Origin: CAZBXE01 sp964496125
Lineage (GTDB): Bacteria > Chlamydiota > Chlamydiia > Chlamydiales > CAZBXE01
Length of the DNA stretch: 64,000 nt
Direction: 5' to 3'
NCBI GenBank assembly: GCA_964496125.1
Contig: CAZBXE010000001.1
Span: 218,644 to 282,643, forward strand
The notes under the pieces are model-generated. The model was not told the origin of the DNA. It was given only the letters and a program-made list of their open reading frames with translations, and did not search any database. The position numbers and the translations under genes were made by a program. Positions 26,854-34,748 of this stretch are shown here, in pieces. Each line of letters opens with the position of its first letter. Positions within the stretch are counted from its first letter, which is position 1.

Positions 26854-28722
26854 CTAAATCTCCGATAGCAGATCGTATACAGATACGTCTGGGATTTTTG
26901 GTTTGATGGGATGGTTGATATGTAGACGGAACCAAATTTCTAAAGTAAGGAGAGCAAAAAGCTGGGAAAAGGCTTTTTTCATAGAGGTAAGCGACTCGAG
27001 ATTTTTTTGTAGCCATTTTTCTGAGATGAGTCCCGTTTCGACAACAGTACCACTTGTAAGTAGGTGAAAAAGAACGGGTAAGTCTGTTTTTTCTACCCAG
27101 GAACTTAAAAATTCGGGGCGAGCTTTTTTTTCTGTTTGTAAGACTATCTCAGGCAAACGGTTTTTCATGAGGTCTTTGAGCAAGGAGTCTTCCTTATCCA
27201 ATGTGCTGATCGCTGCTACACATTCTATAACCCTTCTGTCGAGCATGGGGGTTTTCCAGGCAAGACCAAAAGCGCTGGAGAAGCGGCTAAGTTGCATCAA
27301 GTAGCAGTCAGAGAGGCGGGTTTTCACATCAAAGTACATGAGAGCTCTCGGGACTGAATCAATGCTGTTCATGTGTTTAAAACGGCGTAGAAAGGTCTCT
27401 TGGTCAAAACGGGTTGCAAAAAGAGGAGAGATGGAGGCGAGTTCAGGAGGGGGAAAGAGAGAGTTTTCGAGAAGATACTGGATTTGCCAAGGGTTTGATT
27501 TTGCCTCTTTAAGCATACGGTAGGCCATTTTAGGGTGAAACAAGTTGATTAGAGGGATAGCGCAGGCTTTTTTAAGAGAATGGAGAATCTTTGTGAGTCG
27601 CAAGCTAAAAGGGTGTTCTACAGAGCCTTTTACGTAACGTGTGTGCGTTTTTAAGATCTCATCGCTGCCCATACCTGAAAAAACTGGGTGTTTGCTCTTT
27701 GCAGCAAGCTTGGTAAGATTCCAGGTGGAGATGATGCAGGGATCGGCAAGGGGTTCATCGAGAAACCAGATGATCTTGACGAGGTCATCCAAAAAACTCT
27801 CTTTTTGGATCATTTTAATGGTGTGGCGGATACCAAGGTTTTCAGCTACCTCGGCTGCGCGGTGTACATCTTCTTCCATTTGCCCTGAAAAACCCACGGT
27901 ATAAGCTTGGATTCGAGAGGGGGGAAGTGTTTTGGTAAGATAATAGGCAATGCTCGAAGAGCCTAGGCCTCCTGAAAGCATACACCCTGCTTCCTGCTCA
28001 CCTTCTAGGCTGTTTATCACCGTTTTTCCGAGGAGGGCATCGAGCTCTTCGAGTGCGGCGGGAAGGGGTTTTGTTTTATTCTTTTGGAAGTAAGAGCTGT
28101 ATGACCAATAAGAGTGGATGGAAAACGTCTGGTCAAAAGTAAGCTTAAGAAAGTGTCCAGGAAGAAGTTTGCTCACGCCCTGGATGGGACTTAAATCTTG
28201 GGGGATGTAGCCCAGGGAGAGATAAAGGGAGAAAGCATCAAGGTCGATCGCTTGGGGCACAATACCTGTGGCAAGAAGCGATTTGATCCGGCTTCCAAAG
28301 AGAAAGTGCTGCCCTACCTGGCACCAGTAAAGAGGTTTTTTTCCGATTCTATCACGAACAAGATAGATACACCCTTTTTTTAGGTCGATCAGAAAGAAAG
28401 CAAACTCTCCTTGGATTTTATCTAGGTATTTCTCTCCGAAGGCAAGATAGCACTCAAGAAGGAGCATAGCAGAGGAATCTTCTTTAGGGCAGAGGCATTT
28501 TTTTAGCTCTTCTCTATTGCCAAGGCAACCATCAAGACCGACGAGAATCGTCTTGTCTGGATTTGTTGCAATCTTATTGCCACGCAACCCAAACTGGCCA
28601 TTTTTGCATTGCACGATCTCCTGTATTTCTTCCTCATCCCCATGGAGGAGCAGAAGCATATTTTCGACAAGTTTCCTTGTTTCAAAAAATTCGGGGGAGA
28701 GTATGCCGGCTATGCCTTCCAT
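26854..28722 (-). CDS. Asparagine-synthetase-like protein lacking key catalytic residues
   Basis: 622 residues from the ATG at 28722; an in-frame GTG at 28734 is the alternative. The layout is that of AsnB: an N-terminal glutaminase-like domain (about 1-200; GEFAFFLIDLKKG, RDRIGKKPLYW, FGSRIKSLLA) and a C-terminal synthetase domain. Two active-site positions are changed. The protein begins MEGIAGIL where active enzymes begin MCGI, so the glutaminase Cys is absent. The PP-loop reads SGGLGSSS (about residues 250-257) instead of SGGLDSS, so its Asp is Gly. GMGSDE replaces GxGADE. Loss of Cys2 is known in beta-lactam synthetases; the loss of the PP-loop Asp is harder to reconcile with catalysis. 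First gene of a three-gene operon. Confidence 0.8.
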   Translation of the reverse strand: MEGIAGILSPEFFETRKLVENMLLLLHGDEEEIQEIVQCKNGQFGLRGNKIATNPDKTILVGLDGCLGNREELKKCLCPKEDSSAMLLLECYLAFGEKYLDKIQGEFAFFLIDLKKGCIYLVRDRIGKKPLYWCQVGQHFLFGSRIKSLLATGIVPQAIDLDAFSLYLSLGYIPQDLSPIQGVSKLLPGHFLKLTFDQTFSIHSYWSYSSYFQKNKTKPLPAALEELDALLGKTVINSLEGEQEAGCMLSGGLGSSSIAYYLTKTLPPSRIQAYTVGFSGQMEEDVHRAAEVAENLGIRHTIKMIQKESFLDDLVKIIWFLDEPLADPCIISTWNLTKLAAKSKHPVFSGMGSDEILKTHTRYVKGSVEHPFSLRLTKILHSLKKACAIPLINLFHPKMAYRMLKEAKSNPWQIQYLLENSLFPPPELASISPLFATRFDQETFLRRFKHMNSIDSVPRALMYFDVKTRLSDCYLMQLSRFSSAFGLAWKTPMLDRRVIECVAAISTLDKEDSLLKDLMKNRLPEIVLQTEKKARPEFLSSWVEKTDLPVLFHLLTSGTVVETGLISEKWLQKNLESLTSMKKAFSQLFALLTLEIWFRLHINHPIKPKIPDVSVYDLLSEI

Positions 28723-28740
28723 ATAGCGACACACTAGTCG

Positions 28741-28767
28741 ATTGTACTATTAAACGCAAAGTGTCAA
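28741..28767 (-). promoter_or_regulatory. Promoter for the AsnB-like operon
   Basis: On the minus strand TTGACA and TACAAT are separated by 15 bp, immediately upstream of the AsnB-like gene. The -10 box ends only 6 bases before the GTG at 28734 and 18 before the ATG at 28722, so the message would be leaderless or nearly so. There is no clear ribosome site before either start. Consensus match only. Confidence 0.45.
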
Positions 28768-28833
28768 CTTTGCTTATACACAAAGGTTTATATTACATTT
28801 GAAGGAAATGAAGGGTTTGGAAATAATGAGGAG

Positions 28834-29797
28834 ATGGATCCATTTATTGCATCTTTTCTGTTTGCCGCTGCCGTGACTGCGCTCGCAGGGGGCGTTGGTT
28901 TTTTTTCAAGACGTCAGGTACCACTTGCACCACCTGTCTTTTTGGAAGCAAGTGAAGTCTTTATCCTCTTTCTTATTTTCTTTTCTGTGCAGGTTGTTCT
29001 GCTTCCAGCTTCTCTTGTTTTTGTCACAGAGATCGCACGATTTGTTTTGGGCCGGCAGGACATCTCTTTGCACAATATCTCTAAGGGCTGGGTGACAGTG
29101 CTTTCTGCTTTTGCCGCATTAGGAGGAGAGCTTCTTTATCTGCACCATATAGGGTGGAAAAGAAGCATGTATCTTTGGCAGGGAGAAGAACAGGGTTTTA
29201 TACGTACGATTAAAGAATGGGTTTTTGGAATTGTGGCCTGGTTTGTAAGCTACCCTGTTCTTTTTTTTACTGGCCTTTCCACTACATGGCTGATTGAACG
29301 CTTTATCGGGACTCCTACAGAGGAACAAACAGCGGTGGTGCAAGTAGAAAGTGCCATCGGGGATCCTGTTCTTTTTGCCTTTACATTTATAGCAGTAGGG
29401 ATTGCGGTTCCGATTGCAGAAGANNNNNNNNNNNNNNNNNNNNNNNNNNNNNNNNNNNNNNNNNNNNNNNNNNNNNNNNNNNNNNNNNNNNNNNNNNNNN
29501 NNNNNNNNNNNNNNNNNNNNNNNGCTTCTCTTCCGCGGTTTTTTGCAGACGTGGCTCAAGCGTTGGCTTCGTTTCCCCTTGGCTACTTTGTTGACTTCGA
29601 TCATTTTTGCATCTATGCACTTCTCTCCGGCCCAAGGTCTTGCAAATCTGCAGATTTTTTTTCCTCTTTTTGTGCTATCTTGCTATCTCGGGATTGTTTT
29701 TGAAGTCAGGAGAAACCTTTGGGCAGCCATTGGTCTGCATTCTTTCTTCAATTGTGTAAGCATGTTGTCCCTCTACTTTCGTTCAACACAATATTAA
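28834..29797 (+). CDS. CPBP-family intramembrane protease (interrupted by an assembly gap)
   Basis: The reading frame before the gap (28834-29423) and the frame after it (29524-29797) join perfectly if the 100 N are removed, giving 287 residues. Several membrane helices are seen (FIASFLFAAAVTALAGGVG, VFILFLIFFSVQVVLLPASL, LFAFTFIAVGIAVPIAE). The join recreates EELLFRG, the Glu-Glu-x3-Arg motif of CPBP (Abi/Rce1-like) metalloproteases, followed by FASMHF and GLHSFFN with the other two conserved positions. These proteases cleave proteins within the membrane. A duplicated copy of this stretch at 31117-31207 reads straight through without extra bases. As annotated with N, the gene is artificially split. 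Confidence 0.75.
29424..29523. other. Run of 100 N (assembly gap), probably zero length
   Basis: Exactly 100 N, the usual placeholder for a gap of unknown size. The bases on both sides, GCAGAAGA and GCTTCTCTTCCGCGG, are contiguous in the duplicate at 31146-31168, and joining them restores a conserved protein motif in frame. Confidence 0.75.
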
Positions 29798-29809
29798 ATA
29801 ATTGAAAAA

Positions 29810-29838
29810 TTGATGTTTATTTGGGTTTTTGATACTAT
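29810..29838 (+). promoter_or_regulatory. Promoter for the F-box/LRR gene
   Basis: TTGATG and TACTAT with a 17-bp spacer, 23 bp before the ATG at 29862, leaving room for a leader with the ribosome site ACGAGGTT. Consensus match only. Confidence 0.5.
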
Positions 29839-29861
29839 TAATCAATTAAAACGAGGTTATT

Positions 29862-31103
29862 ATGATTAATAGTGTCTACTTTAAGCCAATAAATCGCAGT
29901 CTTGCTCTTGTTCCCGAGCGCGAACAACAAGATTCAGCAAAAGAAATCGAAAAACTAAAAAGTTCAAAATCGGATCTAGTACTGCTGGGTCAGGATGTTC
30001 TGGAAGTGGTATTCCGTTATTTGAGCGTGAGAGATCTTTTAGTTTTAGCTGGAACTTGCAGAGAGCTCTGGGCGCGTGTCAACGAGGCGCATATAGTCTG
30101 GAAAGAAAAAACCAATTTTTTATTACACGTTCCTACAGCGCTCTTCTGGGAAAAAATCAATCAGCTTGGCAAATCAATAACACCGAGTTTCTCCTTCTGT
30201 CTTTTGAAAAGGCTTTCTGATTTCCCTTTTACAATCAAAGAGTTGCCTGCGATCAAGAAGGTGACTTCTCGGATACCTCCTCTAAAACTTGTGGATTGTT
30301 TAACAACCGAAAAGGATTGGCATCTTTTTCTTCATAATCCGAGCAATACGGAAGGGAGCTTACATAACGAGATTATTGCGCTAAAGCCTGGCCTGGAAAC
30401 CGGTGTAAATCCCAGTGCTATTCTCTACTTAAGAGAAACGTCCAATCCTGCCTCATGGACTACCCAAGAGCAAACACCGGTTCTCCCTAATTTAAAAGCC
30501 TGGGATCGGTTTGACGCCCTGCCAGTGACTACTCTTCGTCCTTCCATTCAAAATCTAAATTGTTTAACGTGTGTGAGAATTGTCCGCTGCAACCTAAGAT
30601 ACGTTCCAGAATCTCTACTCTCTCTCTCTTCTCTAACTCACCTAGATCTTTATGCCAATTCTTTAACAGAACTGCCGCAAGGAATCAGTCGTCTCTCATC
30701 TCTAAGAGAGCTCAATATCAGCTACAACCAATTTAGAGAACTGCCGCAAGGGTTAAGCGCGCTTAATTCACTTAAGGAGCTTAAAATAAACTATAATGCT
30801 ATCCCTCCCTTCCAAGGTTTTGAAGGTTTTCCAGAAGTGATTTTTAGCCTTAACTCCCTAACAAAACTTGAGATGAACTCAAACAACCTACAGAAAATTC
30901 CATCAGGGCTCTCTAAACTTACATCTCTTACTGTGCTGGATTTAAGCTGTAATGGACTGATCGAGTTTCCAAGAGAGGTCTTCCATTTTTTACCACTCGA
31001 AATTCTGAATGTAAGTGGCAATCCAATCACAACCACTGAGGAGAATCAAGGACAAGCAGAGGAGGGAAAGCTTTGGAAGCACCGTGGAACACAACTGAAT
31101 TAA
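29862..31103 (+). CDS. F-box and leucine-rich-repeat protein
   Basis: 413 residues. Residues about 40-85 form an F-box (LGQDVLEVVFRYLSVRDLLV then LAGTCRELW). A linker with no recognised domain spans about 90-225. At least six leucine-rich repeats follow (LTHLDLYANSLTELPQGI, LRELNISYNQFRELPQGL, LTKLEMNSNNLQKIPSGL, LTVLDLSCNGLIEFP). The F-box plus LRR design copies eukaryotic FBXL substrate receptors of SCF ubiquitin ligases. There is no signal peptide; such chlamydial proteins are assumed to leave by type III secretion. Part of its linker region (30189-30510) is duplicated in the pseudogene downstream. Different F-box partners (WD40) lie at the other end of the window. Confidence 0.85.
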   Translation: MINSVYFKPINRSLALVPEREQQDSAKEIEKLKSSKSDLVLLGQDVLEVVFRYLSVRDLLVLAGTCRELWARVNEAHIVWKEKTNFLLHVPTALFWEKINQLGKSITPSFSFCLLKRLSDFPFTIKELPAIKKVTSRIPPLKLVDCLTTEKDWHLFLHNPSNTEGSLHNEIIALKPGLETGVNPSAILYLRETSNPASWTTQEQTPVLPNLKAWDRFDALPVTTLRPSIQNLNCLTCVRIVRCNLRYVPESLLSLSSLTHLDLYANSLTELPQGISRLSSLRELNISYNQFRELPQGLSALNSLKELKINYNAIPPFQGFEGFPEVIFSLNSLTKLEMNSNNLQKIPSGLSKLTSLTVLDLSCNGLIEFPREVFHFLPLEILNVSGNPITTTEENQGQAEEGKLWKHRGTQLN

Positions 31104-31116
31104 TTGAAGATTCAGC

Positions 31117-31610
31117 TATAGCCGTAGGGATTGCGGTTTCGCTTGCAGAAGAGCTTCTCTTCCGCGGTTTTTTGCAGACGTGGCTCAAGCGTTGGCTTCG
31201 TTTCCCCCGTTTTCTCTTTTCGTCTTTTGAAGAGGCTTTCTGATTTCCCTTTTACAATCAAAGAGTTCTCTGCGTATAAGAAAGTGTCCCCTTGTTTACC
31301 TCCTCTAAAACTTGTGGATTTTTTAACAACCGAAAAGGATTGGCATCTTTTTTTTCATAATCCGAGCAACAGGGAAGGGAGCTTATATAACGAGTTTGTT
31401 GCGCTAAGGCCTGACTTGGAAACATGTGTAAATCCCAGTGCTATATTCTACTTAAGAGAAACGTCCAATCCTACCTCATGGAATGCCCAAGAGCAAACAG
31501 GGGTTCTCCTTCTAAATTGCTTAACTCTAGAGCAAACCTCATGCATTTCGAATTTTAGGACATCTCCCCGCCTTGCACCTGACTGCTTCTTGAATTTTTT
31601 TCTTCATTGA
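31117..31610 (+). pseudogene. Chimeric remnant of the CPBP gene and the F-box/LRR gene
   Basis: The first 90 bp (31117-31207) copy the region of the CPBP protease gene around the EELLFRG motif. From 31208 the sequence switches abruptly to a copy of the linker of the F-box/LRR gene (compare TCTTTTGAAGAGGCTTTCTG with the same stretch near 30199), which continues with substitutions to about 31513 and then skips ahead. A frame of 159 codons crosses the junction but reads the CPBP part out of frame, so it does not encode either protein. No start or ribosome site supports expression. It looks like a tandem duplication that lost most of its length. Confidence 0.7.
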
Positions 31611-31650
31611 GGTAGAATCCAAAAGAGGTTGCAACCACCGCAGGGAGAAA

Positions 31651-32415
31651 ATGCCCTATTCAGTCACAGCATATGGGTTAACAGACAAGGGTCTTGTACG
31701 AGAGCATAATGAAGATGTTTGGGCAGAACTTCCGGAACAAAGGTTTTACGTCCTAGCTGACGGTATGGGAGGGCACAAGTCTGGCGACGTAGCTTCAAGA
31801 GAAGCTGTCGATCACCTCTGCCGCATTGTCTCTGAGAAGCTAGGGGAAGGCGTGGAAAGGCTTAGCCCCCTAGAAGGAAAAAAGCTTATCGAAGAAGCAA
31901 TCCAAGAGGTCAATGCGCATGTCTTTAGTTTAGGGCAAAAAGACTCAGCCTTACGTGGGATGGGCACTACTCTTTGTTGCCTCTACTTTTGTGATGATGT
32001 TCTTGTCTTTGGCCATGTTGGAGACAGCAGGATCTACCTTCTTCGTAAGCAAAAAATTTTACAGCTCACTAAGGACCACTCCTGGATCCAAGAGCTTCTT
32101 GACATGGGGCAGATTTTGGACAGCCAAGCTGAAGATTTTGTTTATAAAAATATTATTACAAAGGCTGTCGGGATTGAACCTCGGGTTGAGCCTGCCGTTT
32201 CACTTCTTGATTTGCAGGATCAAGACCTTTTTTTGATGTGTACGGATGGGCTCACGGATATGATTCCAAAGGTTGGAATTGAACGGATATTAACGACAAC
32301 CCAAAGCTTTGAAAAGTCGCCTAAAAAGTTAATAGATGAGGCCAATATGCAAGGTGGTTATGATAATGTCACTGTCGTGCTTGTAAAGGTGGAGAGGGCT
32401 CGTGACCGAAAATAG
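31651..32415 (+). CDS. PP2C-family serine/threonine phosphatase
   Basis: 254 residues, a compact bacterial PP2C (PrpC/Stp1 size). Metal-site motifs are present: TDKGLVREHNEDVW, FYVLADGMGGHKSGDVAS, GMGTTLCCLYF, FGHVGDSRIYLLR, TKDHSW, LFLMCTDGLTDMI and GGYDNVTVVLV. It removes phosphate from Ser/Thr residues in the cytoplasm, opposing Hanks-type kinases. The following cysteine desulfurase starts 14 bp before its stop. The same gene pair, followed by CNNM proteins, is found in Chlamydia trachomatis (CT259, CT258) as I recall it. Confidence 0.92.
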   Translation: MPYSVTAYGLTDKGLVREHNEDVWAELPEQRFYVLADGMGGHKSGDVASREAVDHLCRIVSEKLGEGVERLSPLEGKKLIEEAIQEVNAHVFSLGQKDSALRGMGTTLCCLYFCDDVLVFGHVGDSRIYLLRKQKILQLTKDHSWIQELLDMGQILDSQAEDFVYKNIITKAVGIEPRVEPAVSLLDLQDQDLFLMCTDGLTDMIPKVGIERILTTTQSFEKSPKKLIDEANMQGGYDNVTVVLVKVERARDRK

Positions 32416-33538
32416 GAGGGGGATTTATCTCGATAATAATGCCACAACCTTGCTGCATCCTAAGGTGATCGCTCGTTTAGAGAAAGAAATGGGAGAGATT
32501 CTGGGGAATCCTTCGAGTACCCACCGTCCCGGCCAAGAAATTCGCACAAAACTGGTAAAAGCAAGGAAAACCCTAGCCTCCTATCTGAAAGTATTGCCAG
32601 AAGAACTTACCTTTACCTCCGGTGGCACAGAATCGATCAATACAGTGCTGAGGAGTTTTTTTCAGGAGAGTGCGATGGGGCATCTCATCACCTCATCTGT
32701 AGAACACTCTGCTGTCTATGAAAATGCGCTTTTTTTGCAAAAACGGGGGGTGGAAGTGACTTTTCTTGCACCCGGCGAATTCGGTGCAGTGCAGAGAGAT
32801 CAGGTCGAAAAAGCAATCACACCAAACACTCGGTTGATTGCTCTTATGGCAGCAAACAACGAAACGGGTGTACGTACGGATGTGGAGGCGATTGCAAAGC
32901 TTGCTGAAGAAAAAAGGATCCCTTTTTTTGTAGATGGGGTAGCTCTACTGGGGAAGGAGAAGTTCTTGATTCCTAGAGGCGTCTCAATGATGAGTTTTAG
33001 CGGACATAAGCTTCATGCTCCCTCTGGTATTGGCATGACTTTTATCCGCAAGGCGATCCAGATCCCACCTCTTCTTCTCGGGGGTGAGCAGGAGGCCGGG
33101 CGACGTGCTGGTTCGGAAAACACACTCGGCATTTTTGGATTGGAAACAGCTGTGCAGGTGCTCCAAGAAGATGAGGGTGTATTCGATCGAATACGGGCCC
33201 TTCGCAACTATTTTGAAGAAGAGCTCAAACAAAAGATTCATGGCCTTCTTGTCAATGGAGTTGGTCCTAGGATTTGTAATACATCCAATCTCTATTTCCC
33301 TGGCGCTGATGGAGAATCTCTTTTGATGAATCTTGATTTGAAAGGGGTGTATGCAAGTCACGGCTCAGCATGCGCTGCAGGTTCGTTAGAACCCTCACGC
33401 GTTCTTTTGAACATGGGATATCCCATACAGCGGGTCGCTTCTTCTCTTCGCTTTTCGCTAAGTCGCACTACGACAAAAGAAGATCTTGACAAGGCAATCA
33501 AGATCATTTTAGACGCGTTCTCAAAAGTACGGTCTTGA
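32402..33538 (+). CDS. NifS/IscS-like cysteine desulfurase
   Basis: 378 residues, starting at a GTG that overlaps the phosphatase gene; AGGAGG-like bases inside the phosphatase end are the likely ribosome site. Fold-type I PLP enzyme: YLDNNATTLLHP, TSGGTESINT, SVEHSAV, ANNETGVRTD, FVDGV, the PLP Lys in SFSGHKLHAPSGIG, GGEQEAGRRAGSEN, and the catalytic Cys in HGSACAAGS. It removes sulfur from cysteine for Fe-S or thio-cofactor assembly. Its 3' end overlaps the convergent CNNM gene by 35 bp. Which sulfur acceptor it serves cannot be seen. Confidence 0.92.
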   Translation: MTENRRGIYLDNNATTLLHPKVIARLEKEMGEILGNPSSTHRPGQEIRTKLVKARKTLASYLKVLPEELTFTSGGTESINTVLRSFFQESAMGHLITSSVEHSAVYENALFLQKRGVEVTFLAPGEFGAVQRDQVEKAITPNTRLIALMAANNETGVRTDVEAIAKLAEEKRIPFFVDGVALLGKEKFLIPRGVSMMSFSGHKLHAPSGIGMTFIRKAIQIPPLLLGGEQEAGRRAGSENTLGIFGLETAVQVLQEDEGVFDRIRALRNYFEEELKQKIHGLLVNGVGPRICNTSNLYFPGADGESLLMNLDLKGVYASHGSACAAGSLEPSRVLLNMGYPIQRVASSLRFSLSRTTTKEDLDKAIKIILDAFSKVRS

Positions 33539-34748
33539 TATCTAACAGAGAAACTTCTTTGACAATGAGTTCATAGCCTCCCACGAGAATAGATTCTCCT
33601 ACATCTGGGTGGTGACCGAGTTCATAGGTGATTAGGTCAGAGAGGGTTTCAGCCGTAGTGCCTTCATTCACAAGATCATACTTTCTATTGATATCTTTAA
33701 CTTTTGTAGAACCTGGAAAGGTAAGGTCGATAGCAATCCGTTTTTTTCCTTTTTGTAATGGAGGTTTTGTTTGTTGGAGCTTGCCGAAAATCTGGGTGAC
33801 GAGCTGGTCTAAGGTAACGATCCCGACAGCTTCTCCCGAATGATTCAAAACGATGCTGAGGTCTTGGTTTTTACTTCTAAACTGCTTGAGGACTTGTAAT
33901 ATCTTCGCATCTTCGGTGATGAACCAGGGAAGTTTTTGGAAGTCAGAGACGCGCTTATTATCTGAGGTTCGTAGCAGCTGCCGGGGGTGCGCGACACCGA
34001 CGATATTTTTTTCGCTTCTATGAAATAAGAGAATGAAATCTTGACCGGTTTTTTTGAACTGGTCTCGGACGTAGGCAACCGTACTACTTACAGGTACGCT
34101 GATTACCTCGGAAAGGGGAGTCATAACAAGTTTTGCCGTCTTTTCCCGTAGAGCAAGGAGATTACTCGAAAGGCGGTTCATCTCCTTGCCCTCTTGGTAA
34201 AGAGTGGATTCGGCATCGACATCTTCGAGGATATGTTGCAGCTCTTCACGCGTAATAAACAGGGGGTCTTGCTCTTTCGAGCCAGAGAATATACGGTTTA
34301 TGAGTTGAGATGCCTTTTCGAAAATAAAGAGAAAGGGCGCTAGAATTTTCGACGTAACATAGACAATCCCAATGCCGCCGATAGCGACATGCTCCGGAGC
34401 CCTTCGTGCAGCAAAGATCGGAGAGAGCTCTGCAAAGATCAGAACAAGAACAATTTGTGTAATCGGGGCAAGGGAGGGATTTAGATCCATTGCTATATAA
34501 AACTGCCTTGAGCATTCAGACCCTGCTAAAAGAGCAATGTTTACTGCTAAAAGCGTTGTTCCAAAGAGACGGGTGGGGGTGTGGAAAAAATTTTTCAGCC
34601 AAATGGCCCGCTTTGATCCTTGGCTTACATAGTAGTGTAGGCGAATCTTATTGAAAGAGACGGCAGCCATTTCCCACATGGAGAAAAAGGACTCAATACA
34701 AATGCAAAGAAGAGTCAATAAAAACCATAAAAGAGCTTCTTCTTTCAC
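33504..34748 (-). CDS. CNNM/CorC-type membrane protein with CBS domains
   Basis: 414 residues: an N-terminal transmembrane domain with several helices (LLWFLLTLLCICIESFF, ITQIVLVLIFAELSPIFAA), two CBS domains (about 205-330; MTPLSEVISVPVSSTV, LSIVLNHSGEAVGIVTLDQL) and a C-terminal CorC/HlyC domain. The family includes magnesium/cobalt exporters and was formerly labelled haemolysin TlyC. It overlaps the upstream paralogue by 4 bp, so the two are coupled and might form a heteromer. The convergent overlap with nifS is 35 bp. Confidence 0.87.
   Translation of the reverse strand: MKEEALLWFLLTLLCICIESFFSMWEMAAVSFNKIRLHYYVSQGSKRAIWLKNFFHTPTRLFGTTLLAVNIALLAGSECSRQFYIAMDLNPSLAPITQIVLVLIFAELSPIFAARRAPEHVAIGGIGIVYVTSKILAPFLFIFEKASQLINRIFSGSKEQDPLFITREELQHILEDVDAESTLYQEGKEMNRLSSNLLALREKTAKLVMTPLSEVISVPVSSTVAYVRDQFKKTGQDFILLFHRSEKNIVGVAHPRQLLRTSDNKRVSDFQKLPWFITEDAKILQVLKQFRSKNQDLSIVLNHSGEAVGIVTLDQLVTQIFGKLQQTKPPLQKGKKRIAIDLTFPGSTKVKDINRKYDLVNEGTTAETLSDLITYELGHHPDVGESILVGGYELIVKEVSLLDIKTVLLRTRLK

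Noticed and set aside
29119..29635. Minus-strand frames crossing the N run
   Set aside because: They exist only because N was translated as any residue, and they are antisense to the CPBP gene.
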